From assembly GCA_038501625.1 (NCBI GenBank), contig JAZAYU010000219.1, forward strand, positions 558,001 to 622,000: a stretch of DNA of 64,000 nt. The letters are read 5' to 3'. Shown in pieces: positions 48,401 through 60,400 of the stretch. This stretch comes from Corbicula japonica (Eukaryota; Mollusca; Bivalvia; Venerida; Cyrenidae). Below the pieces are notes generated by a model that had not been told where the DNA came from, did no database searches, and saw only the letters and a program-made list of their open reading frames with translations. The translations under genes and the position numbers were made by a program. Numbering within the stretch: position 1 is the first letter of the stretch; each line of letters begins with the position of its first letter.

Positions 48401-51400
48401 GCTGGTTGCTGTTGTTGGTGGTGGTGTTGTTGTTGGTGTTGTTGGTGTTGTTGTTGGTGGTGGTGTTGTTGGTGTTGGCATTGTTGGTGTTGTTCGTGGT
48501 GGTGGTGGTAGTGTTGTTGCTGGTGGTGGTGGTGGTGGTGTTGGTTGTTGGTGTTGTTGTTGTTGCTGTTGTTGGTGTTGTTTTTGATGTTGTTGTTGGT
48601 GGTGTTGTTGATGTTGTTGGTGTTGTTGTTGGTGGTAGTGTTGGTGTTGCTGGTGGTGGTGGTGGTGTTGTTGTTGGTGCTAGTGTTGGTGGTGTTGATG
48701 TTGTTGTTGGTGGTGTTGTTGGTGGTGGTGTTGGTGGTGGAGTTGTTGTTGGTAGTGGTGTTGTTGGTGGTGGTGGTGGTGTTGGTGGTGGTGATGATGT
48801 TGTTGTTGTTGGTGGTGGTGGTGTTGTTGTTGGTGGTGTTGGTGTTGTTGGTGGTGGTGTTGGTGGTGGTGGTAATATAAAAAAGCAAGGATGAGTTATG
48901 GGCCTTTGAAAATAAACCTGATGTAAGATAAAATAAAGGTATACAAAGTTTTAAACCTTAATTTTTAAGTCTAAAAAGGGCAGAAATTTGAAAAAAATCA
49001 AAGAGTTATGGTTCTTGGCATAAATAGTCAGGGTCATGATGATGGATAAGTTTCAAAGCTATAGTACAAGAAGTATGAAAGTAACTAGCTTGCACGCAAA
49101 CTTTAACCTGAAATTCTAAGTCTAAAAAGGGGCATAATTTGATTAAAAATGAAAAAAAAGAGTTATGGTTCTTGGCATACATAGTCAGGGTCATGATGGT
49201 AAACTAGTGTCTTAAGTTTCAAAGCTATAGTACGAGAAGTATGAAAGTAACTATCTTGCACGCAAACTTTAACCTGAAATTCTAAGTCGAAAAAGGGCCA
49301 TCATTTGATTAAAAATTAAAGAAAGAGTTATGGTTCTTGGCACACATAGTCAGGGTCATGATGGTAAACAAGTGTGTTAAGTTTCAAAGCTATAGTACAA
49401 GAAGTATTTAAGTAACTACCTTGCACGCAAACTTTAACCTGAAATTCTAAGTCAAAAAGGGCCATAATTTAAACAAAATGGAAATTAGAGTTATGGTTCT
49501 TGGCATACAAACTTGAATTATGATGATGAACAAGTGTTGAAAGTTTCAAAGCTGTAGTATAAGTAGTATGGAAGTTGCGGGTTTGTACAGTAGCTTGCAC
49601 GCAAACTTTTACCTGAAATTCTAAGTCGAAAAAGGGCCATAATTTGATTATCATGAAAGAAAGAGTTATGGATCTTGGCATAAATAGTCAGGGTCATGAT
49701 GGTAAACAAGTGTCTTAAGTTTCAAAGCTATAGTAAAAGAAATATGAAAGTAACTAGCTTGCACGCAAACTTTAACCTGAAATTCTAAGTCGAAAAAGGG
49801 CCATAATTTGTACAAAATGAAAATTAGAGTTATGGTTCTTGGCAGACAAACTTGAATTATGATGATGAAGAAGTGTTGAAAGTTTCAAAGCTGTAGTATG
49901 AGTAGTATGGAAGTTATGGGTTTGTACAGTAGCTTGCACGCAAACTTTAACCTAAAATTCTAAGTCGAAAAAGGGGCATAATTTGATAAAAATGAAAGTT
50001 AGAGTTATGGTTCTTGGCATACACACTTGGGATATGATGATTAACAAGTGTTGAATGTTTCAAAGCTGTAGTATAAGTAGTATTGAAGTTATGAGTCTGT
50101 ACAGTAGCTTGCACGCAAACTTTAACCTGAAATTCTAAGTCGAAAAAGGGCCATAATTTGATCAAAATGAAAGTTAGAGTTATGGTTCTTGGCATACACA
50201 CACGGGACATGATGATGAACAAGTGTGCCAAGTTTTAAAGCTGTAGTATAGGTAGTATTGAAGTTATGAGTTTGTACAGTAGCTTGCATGCAAACTTTAA
50301 CCAGAAATTTTAAGTCAAAAAAGGGCCATAATTTGATCAAAATGAAAGTTAGAGTTATGGTTCTTGGCAAACACACTCGGGACATGATGATGAACAAGTG
50401 TGCCAAGTTTAAAAGCTGTAGCTATAGTAGTTGTTAAGATATAGGTAGGTTGCACGTAAGCTTTAACCAAAGCGGGACGCCGACGGCGACGGCGACGCCC
50501 AAGTGAGTACAATAGCTCGACATATTCTTCGAATAGTCGAGCTAAAAAATGAAAGGATCAAGCCTATAAACATTTTTAATATCATCATGCAATTAATCTA
50601 TAAGTCCAGCCACATTCCTTGACTTTGGGGATATCTATTCCAATCTTACACTTTTGTAAGCAAGACCTATCATTGAATCTAGAGTTTGATAAAAGTCATG
50701 CAGTTGGCTTACCTGAACCCTTTATGGGGGGGGGGGGGCAGAAATATTTAATTTTTATGGAGACTTTGGCCAGGATTGGAAATTATTATGTAATTGCCCT
50801 AAGTCTGCCCCCAAATGAAACCCCTTTCTGGAAATCTTGCATCTGACTATGATTTAACTGAACATATACCTTTTCAGGTGAACTGTAAGGTTGTTAATAT
50901 TTGTCAAATCCAGTAATCTGTCCTCATTGACCTTCAAGGTCAGTATATCTGAACATTCAGTGCAACTGACCCAGAAACTCAGGGTGAAGGTCATCTCCAA
51001 GGTAACTGTGACTGAAGCCCCTGAGGAATTGCTGGTATTGGCCATGTCAAGGAATGTCAAATCAAAATCTGGAAAGTAAATTGAAAGCTGAAAGTGAGTA
51101 ACAAAGTCATAAACTGACACTGAATAACAAAAAGTCATAAACTGACACTGAATAACAGAAAGTCATAAACTGACACTGAATAACAGAAAGTCATAAACTG
51201 GCACTGAATAACAGAAAGTCATAAACTGACACTGAATAACAAAAAGTCATAAACTGACAATGAACAACAGAAAGTCAACAAAAGTCAAAAACTGACACTG
51301 AGTAACAGAAAGTCATAAGTTGACACTGAATAACAGAAGGTCACAAGTTGACAATGATCCCGTTTGATGCTTTTACCACATATCTCAATGCTGCTGTATT

Positions 51401-54400
51401 CACTGATTACCATTACTATAAATACATCTACTGACCTTGACATTGGTAGGCAGACTGTGCCCCTGAGGTCAGTGTGATCTGTGCTCCTGGGCATGGTGTA
51501 CACTGGATACTGGCATTTTTATCTGTGAAGCTACCTAGACCACAGGCTGAACATGGCACGGTACCAGAGTCAGAATAATGTCCAACAGGGCATGACTCTG
51601 AAACATAAACCTACATAATAAGACTAGAAATGTGTCCAAAGGACACGGATGCCCCCGCTATGGGTTTTTCATAAAGCTCCCAGCAGTAGTGTAGGACAAG
51701 TTGTGTTCACGAGATATATTCCTATTACAAGAAAATTCTATTTTTAGTAACAGTGACCTTGACCTTGGATCTACAGGCATGGGTTTTGTGCGGACACACC
51801 ACCCTGTCATGGTGAACATGTGTGCCAAGTTATTTTGAAATCCCTCCATTCATAACAAAGTTACAGCCTGGAGAAGAAAATTCTATTTTTAGTAACATTG
51901 ACCTTGACCTTGGACCTACAGGCTTGGGAATGTATGTGACACACAGTCTTAATATGGTGATCAATTAAACCAAGTTATTTAAAAATCCAATAACAAATAA
52001 CAAAGTTACAGAGCCGACACAATTTTGCAAGAAATTTCTATTTTTAGTAACAGTGACCTTGACATTGGACCTACAGGCATGGGTGTTGTATGCGACACAC
52101 CACCTTGTCTTGGTGAACAATTGTGCCAAGTTATTTTGAAATCTCTCCATTCATAACAAAGTTAAGGGCCAAGTGTATATTTTGCTTAACACAAAATGTA
52201 AGTGAAGAAGGGGCATAATTTGAAAAAATATTGGAAGCAGGGTTATGGGTCTTGTTGGTTATGATGTAGATTTTGATGGTGAAAATATATGTCAAGTTTC
52301 AAGGCAATATCTCAAGTAGTTTTAAAGTTATGGGCAAAATGCATATTTTGCTTAACACAAAATATAAGAATAAAACTAATGTAAATGAAATTATCAAAGG
52401 GCCATAACTTTTGAACAGAACATGTAAGAGCAAAACCCCACCTTTATGCACAACAACATATCAGGCCAAGCATTGTGGTAAAGTTTCATTAAATTCCCAC
52501 CAGTAGTGTAGGAGGAGTTGCGTTCACAAGATATATTCCTATTAAAACTAATCTAAATGGAAGTATCAAAGGGCCATAACTTCTGAACGGAATATGTAAG
52601 AGCAAAACCCCACCTTCATGCACAACTACATATCAAGCCAAGCATTGTGGTAAAGTTTCATTAAATTCCCACCAGTAGTGTAGGAGGAGTTGCGTTCACG
52701 AGATATATTCCTATTAAAACTAATGAAATTGGAAGTATCAAAGGGCCATAAGTTCTGAACGGAACATGTAAGAGCGAAACCCCACCTTCATGCACAACTA
52801 CATATCAAGCCAAGCATTGTGGTAAAGTTTCATTAAATTCCCACCAGTAGTTTAGGAGAAGTTGCGTTCAAAAGATATATTCCTATTAAAACTAATGTAA
52901 ATGGAAGTATCAAAGGGCCATAACTTCTGAACGGAACATGTAAGAGCGAAACCCCACCTTCATGCACAACTACATATCAAGCCAAGCATTGTGGTAAAGT
53001 TTCATTAAATTCCCACCAGTAGTTTAGGAGGAGTTGCGTTCACGAGAATATCGGACGGACGGACGGACGGACAGACGGACGGACGGACGGACGGACGGAA
53101 GGACGGACGGACAGGAGCAACTCTTAATGCCCGTCGCCATTTCATGGCGGGGGCATAAAAAAGTTTCTTTGAAGATACATGTATTTTGTACAATTTTCAG
53201 TGGTAATATTAAATTTTATTCCATTTACAAGCAGAAATCAACAACAAATTACTTCTAAATCATTAACACAAGAACTAAACCGCTATTTCATTGTTTTCAT
53301 GTGAGGATGAAAAACATTTGGATTGTTCCTTGCTTACTTTACACAAGCAACATGTTTTCATATTGCATTGAACACAATAATTAGAAATTCAATTCTTATA
53401 TTCATTATCCAAAATTCATGTATTATCAATTCTTACCAACATAATGAAAGAAATTTGTGATAACATCACTTTTCAGAATGGCTGTTGGAACAGCAACAAT
53501 AACAACTAATCAAATGACAGCATGCATTCACGACAACTCATGGCAAGGGCATGCACATAAACACCTGTGCCCAAGGTTATAAAACTGAGAATGGAAACCA
53601 GTCTCAAATCTCAAGCATCAGTGCCCAAGGTTATAAAACTGAGCATGGAAACCAGTCTCAAATCTCAAGCATCAGTGCCCAAGGTTATAAAACTGAGCAT
53701 GAAAACCAGTCTCAAATCTCAAGCATCAGTGCCCAAGGTTATAAAACTGAGCATGGAAACCAGTCTCAAATCTCAAGCATCTGATTGGCTGAAATGGCGA
53801 CTGGTCGCCATTTCAGCCAATCAGATGCTTGAGATTTGAGACTGGTTTCCATGCTCAGTTTTATAACCTTGGGCACAATAGTCAAATTGTTGTGCATTGA
53901 CTGAAAGTTTTTGAGTAGATCTGTTGTAACTTAACTTGGGTTTGGGCAAACATTTTTTTTCATAATGAATTGAAAACACCCTTAAGACGACAAAATCTCA
54001 TTGCAGCAAAGAGGAACACGAACATATACTGAGCCAAAATGAAAACTTGACAAAAATCATATGGAAAACTCCTATGACATTTTTGATGCGAGTGAATGCA
54101 AATATCTGGAGAAATGTGATCGCCAAAATGTTTATCTTGGAAGTTGTCGGTTCAGTATCTATCAGTTTAAAAAAGAAAAAAAATTCAAAAAATTTATGTG
54201 GTTGTGGAAAATTAAGCTTTAGATTTTGTTCTTTCTTTAATTAAAAGGGAGGTAATTTGCAAAAACGGATATTTAAGTAACTGTATCTTATTTCTTTGCA
54301 TAAATGGACTTTAAAGATTGTGTTTTTTCTTCTGTAAATGCCGTATACTTCTAAATTTGACAGTCAAATAATCTGTTTGAGACTTTTATGTTAAAATTTA

Positions 54401-57400
54401 TTAATCTCATCATTATTTAGGAAAGAGGAGATAACCTTGACCTCTGTGAAAAAAATAACAACATCTTCCCGCTTTATCAAAAGTCCAGATATGTGCAAAC
54501 TCCACAAATTATATGAATGATAAAATAAAGGATCGTTGAACAAAATATTTGAATTTAAAAACTGGTAAGTTTTCATTTTTGCTCGGTATAGATAAATATA
54601 CAGTTTCTACAAACAGTTCTAACCTAGACATTGACTGTTGGATGTTGCTGCCCTGAAAGGAGTACTGGTTCCCACTGGACAGGATTTACAGGTGTACTGC
54701 CTGGACTCATTCTGGTAAAATCCCAGGGGACACGGAGTACACAATTTGCTAGTGTTGTCATAATAATAGCCAGCATTACATTGGACTGAAAAATAAATAA
54801 AACTCTCTTTTTTAAGATCATGAAGTGTTATAATTCATCTTATTTCTTAACCCTTTCCTCCATATATAAGCATTTTTAAGCGTGCGCGACCAGTGTAGAT
54901 TCAGATCAGCCGGTGCATCCATGCTGTCTGATCAGGATCTGCACTGGTCACATTTTGGTCTGAAATAAACTAACGAATCAAAAGCGAACAGTTTAGATCC
55001 TGATCAGATGGCAAGGATGTGCCAGCTGATCTGAATCTAAACTGTTCGCCCTAAAAATAAATGTGTATCTATACAGGAAAGGGTTAAGATCATGAAGTGT
55101 TATTATTCATCTAATTCCTTAATAAACATCTCCAACATTTGGTTTTTATACATGTAGAATATTCAAGATGTTAACTTGTGCAAAGAAAGAAAGATCCAAT
55201 TATTCTTTTCATTCAAAGAACTTATATGTCAGGTGGAGTCAAAAGTGGTTATTTTTAAATGATTGTGTTTTTTTTTCACCAGAAAGATGGCATGTATGCA
55301 CAGATTTTGGCTACATCACAACTCTGTTGACATAACAAGTATAATATTGGAAGTGTGGTGCAGAAATTTTAAGGACAGACAAAGCTTTAGCCAACTTTGT
55401 TTTTGCCAAAGAAAATCAGTCAGAATTGTGATCTGTAAGTATATGTACAGTAGACTCCGGGAAATTGAATACACAAATTGTCAGCTAAAAATATTCTAAT
55501 GCCAGGAGTATTCGATTGGCCGGTAATCGTATTAATCATTAAATCTGCATATATTTGTTGACAAGGGAGGTCAGGTAGATGGTGTTCTGGACAATACTCG
55601 TGATAAATATGCATTATTTATATGTTTATTAATTGATTAACAGACCCTTCTGTCATGTACTGCTACAAAATCGAAGTTTCAAATTATATTATGACACCGT
55701 GACATTTACAAAGGTAATCTAAAATAAGTATTAAAACACTAACCAATGCGAACATATTCCATAATAAATTGAATCCCAATTTTATCTCAAGTATCATATT
55801 TCAGTATTATTGCATCATCAACCAATGTAACCCAGCAAAAAATGACAAATGTCACGTACACACTTCTTGTAGATCAAACGATTTCAAAGCAGTGCCGATA
55901 AAACAACACAGTCTTGATACGAGCCGACAATTTCCTTTGAAGTTGCATTTCATTGACGGTTGGTATCAATGTTTACTTCCATACTGACTGTCAATCAAAT
56001 TCTGTCTCCGTACGAAATTAACAGGGAAGGCGGATCAAAGAAATGTACATAAATCTATGAGTGTTTTTAAAACATGTTTGAGAAAATTACTTTTTGTTTG
56101 TTTTTGAATTATGCGGATTATGTGATAATTAAAAAGAGACAATGGAATTTGAACGTGGATTACTGTAAGTACATTTACCAGTAACGTCTCGATAACGGAT
56201 AGGCCTAGGTTGCTGTGTATTTGTAACAGATTTTTAACGCCTGATTGAATATGCTGTTTAAAAGAGGTGACAGGTTACAGTTTGTTTGCCCGGAGGCTTC
56301 ACTGTTCTTGTTCATCGCTGTCGAGAAAATTTAATTGGATTTATAGTCAAAAAATAAAGGTGTCATAAGCTTTGATACGGACGATAAATGGTACATCCGG
56401 TGTCATTTCCTGTAAACAGGCGATGTAAATATTCTATTTCAATCAGTTTTGGCAAGAAAATTTGCAAATTTTCTATTCGATTTGGCGATATATTCTCTTA
56501 TCCGATATCCAAATGGCCGATAAAATTTACATTGCTTATATAGGAAATGGTTTTGTGTTTGAAAATCGTACCCCATTTGCCGATATATTCTTATAGCCGA
56601 TACCCGATTTCGTGGAGTCTACTGTATTGCCTTTTTCCTTCAAAAAGGGCAAAACAACCTGACCTAAAGGTCAGAATTAGGTGGAGTCAAAAGTGTTGGG
56701 TGTTTTTATAATGTTCTTGCATTTTATTGTAGAATTATATTTCTTTATTTTCTGTATTATAATTTAAACATGTGCTGACTCGCTTTCACCTATCATAGTA
56801 GAGCCAACAAATTCCTGACACAGCTGAAGCAATCCACTTACCACATTGTAGTGTCCTTAAGTCAACAGCACTGCCATCCTTACATGTCACTATCAACTGA
56901 GACATATCAAAATCTACCGCTGCTAGCGTTGTGCCATTGACATCAATACTTAAGGCATCTAATGTTTCTGCCAGCTGCATGGTCTGGTATAGATCAGTTT
57001 GTATCCCCGCCAGCTCCGTCGAGCTGGACTCTGGATCTATATCAACTTTTGCCTCTATCATTACACTTCTGCCCATTGAATCAATGCAAAAAATCTGAAA
57101 ACAAGCTGGCATTATTAACCCTTACTCCACATATACAGGTTTATTGCATGTGTAACTAGTTTAGATCCAGATCAGCCAGCACATCCATGCCATCTGATCA
57201 GGATCTACACTGATCACATTTTGGTAAGAAATAACCTAATGAATCAAAAAGCTTAGATCCTGATCAGACGGCATGAATGGCACGGCTGATCTGGATCTAC
57301 ACTGTTCACCCATGCAATAAAGGTGTTTCTATGGAGGAACTGTGCCCAAGATCATAAAACTTAATCTGGAGATCAGTCTCAAATCTCAAGCATCTGATTG

Positions 57401-60400
57401 GCTGAAATGGCGACCAGTCGCCATTTCAGCCAATCAGATCCTTGAGATTTGAGACTGATCTCAAAACTTAGTTTTATGATCTTGGGCCCTGGTTACGATA
57501 TGGCACTGTGCAGTCTGGTCTGGGTTTGTAGCATTCACATATTTTGACAGAAATAAAATATGAAATCTACTAGATTTTGTGTTTCAAGCAACACATGTGA
57601 CTATAAGTTGCATTTGAAAGGAACATAACTCAGAATGTAGAGAACCAGGAATTATCATTCCTGTTGTCATCACTTGGTATGTTCATGCAGATGATATTTT
57701 CCAAGCATTAAGTAAATAGGGCGAAAGCTTAACAAATAACAAGAAAGTAGGCAACACTTAGTTTCATGTTTAAGTTGGGGGACTACCGGACAATGCCACT
57801 GCAGCCGTCAGACTACAGGATCCCTTTGTGTCTACCTGCTACTGGAGGCCACACAAAAAAATGAACAGTGTTGATCTGGATCAGCTTGCAAGGATGTGTT
57901 ATAAGTTGTATCAATCAAGTAACAGGTTAATATGAATAATTTTATTTCAACATACGAAAGAGCATACATTTAACAGATATACAGCATGGGTTCAGAAGGC
58001 CTACCAACCAACAGGTAACGAACAAACAGACAAACTAACGTAACTAGTATTTACTGGAGAAAATCCGTACCTGTGCAGATATAACAGTACAGTTGGGTGA
58101 AGGACACACATACTGGAAAGCTGTATCCAGCGCTATGATACTGCTGTTGATCACTTCTTCACTGGCTTGTTCTAGCTGCACACAGTCCAACACAGTGGTA
58201 TAATCTACACTGACACTAACTGTTACCTCTTCTTTGGGTTCAGTCGCTGTAAAAAAGACTTTTGCTTAACCCTTTCTTCAACATATACGCATTTTTATGC
58301 CTGTGCGACCAGTGTAGATCCAGATCAGCTGGCACATCCGTGCTGTCTGATCAGGATTTGCACTGGTCGCTTTTTGGTCAGAAATAACCTAATAAATCAA
58401 ATAGCGAACAGTGCAGATCCTGATCAGATGGCACAAATGTGCCGGCTGATCTGGATCTACACAGTTTCCCCTATGCCATAAAGGTGTTTATAAGGAGGAA
58501 AGGGTTAAGATCATACAAACTTAACTGGAGACCAGTCTCAAATCTCAAGCATCAGATAAGCTAAAATGGAGAATTGCTATCACTTTTTTGAGGTTTGATT
58601 TCTTTAAATAAGATCTTTGGGAAAGATTATAAATTTTAAAATGGAGATCAGTCTCAAATCTCATGCAAATGAATGGCTAAAATGGAACCTTGTCGTGATT
58701 GCAGCCAATCAGATGCTTGAGATTTGAGACTGGTCTCCATTCTTAGGTTTATGATCTTTGGCCCTTATGTAATACTTGCAGTAATATAAAATCAAAAAAA
58801 GATTTGGAAAAACTGGTCGTATTTGGTTAAAGTGGGGATGTCTTTAGTTTGTGATTAGAGTTGATAGAACTTCTCTTTGTTCTAAAAACCTAGTCCAATC
58901 CTTGATAAGTATTGTATCGGGCATGTGGAAGGTAAACTATATCATACCCTGGCAATGTGGCAGGTCCCCATCATACAACCATGTGTCTGTTTCATCACAC
59001 ACCAGCAGTGTGTTGTGGGTTTGAACCTCATCATAGACAGTAAGAGCATCATCTGTCACCACATAGCCATTGTCACATGTCATCTGACAGAAACGACCCG
59101 ACTCCCATACTTCACACTGCAGCTGGCCATGAACTGGCTTTTCTGGTGTTGGACATCTATCTGTCACTGAATTACAAGTTCACTTTTACTCTTTGGAAAT
59201 ATCTTCTCCTTTTATCACAAGAGTAACCAATGTACAACTGTGTAGATCCGGATCTAATGGAAGTAAATTACCATGGGATACGGCCATATCCCATGGTGAA
59301 ATATATATTAATTTACTTCCATTTGAATGTTGTATGGAATTTATATGCGTAATTGGTTGTTTGCTTGAATATTTACTTTGGCTTACTTTCTGACCAAAGC
59401 TGTATTCATAATATAAATAATAATCTATAGATAAATAACAGTATTATTATGGTGGAATGTTATCGCAATGGTGAAATAATGATCATGATCAGATAATTGG
59501 TGACATAGAAAACTTGCAAACATGAAAAATATGCAATCTGTACGTTTTCATACTAGCTAGGATGAAAACACTACAAATACAACAATAACAACGGTCACCA
59601 ACACAAATTTTATAAAGTGTGACCAACCATGACAGTAAACAAAAAAAATATAATTTTTTAAAAGTCGTCATAAAATAGTTGCATTTCTTTTAGTGCCAAT
59701 CAAGACACCTTGACAACTCTGATGATCTTTTCGGAATAATACATAGCGATGTGTAGTTTTTACAGGTCTGCAAAGTATATATTAATCAAATAACAATTAA
59801 GTAAACTGACCACAAGAAAAAACGCAAACAAAATGTTCATTTTTTCTCTTCTTTTATTTAATGATATATTATTTTCAATCATTATCATCATACAACAAAG
59901 CAATGATAGATCATAAACAATAGGCATACATGAGCCAGTGACCTTTGGAAAATAAACAACAATTTACCAATAGCATGACACAGCTTTTATACATCATTAT
60001 TTCTAAATGTTCTTAGTACTATTTTGTTACCAATAATTTATCAACCATAATCACATAATATACATACACAAAAAAAGATCATTTGAAGTTCTGGAGGCTG
60101 CAATTAGATGTTGGTTATATTGTCACTCATACATGCCAAGTCTCACGCCGTGAGGTAAAAACTCACGGAATTTCACCCACCCTCACGGTCTAACGGATTA
60201 AAACAAAAAACTCACGTATTTTTGTTAATTTCTCTTTAAAAAAAATGTCATCTGCAGTGCACATTTCAATGTCCACAAAAAGTCCGAGGATCGCCGAAAT
60301 GAAAGCGCTTGATTGACAGTGATTATTGGAAATTATGACATTTTGTTTATTTCATCTGCTGCAATTACCCTGGGGCAATGGATTAACATCCTATGTTAGA

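Noticed and set aside
48364..48894. Several overlapping 70-174-codon frames on both strands
   Set aside because: Trinucleotide repeat; all frames are low complexity (Asn/Thr, Val/Gly, Leu).
53551..53839. Repeat-containing frames with [22 protein letters not shown] units
   Set aside because: Translation of tandem HP-palindrome arms; similar peptides appear at every HP copy.
55263..55499. 78-codon plus frame as a separate gene
   Set aside because: It runs into the left end of the pogo-like element at 55448 and has no domain or splice support.
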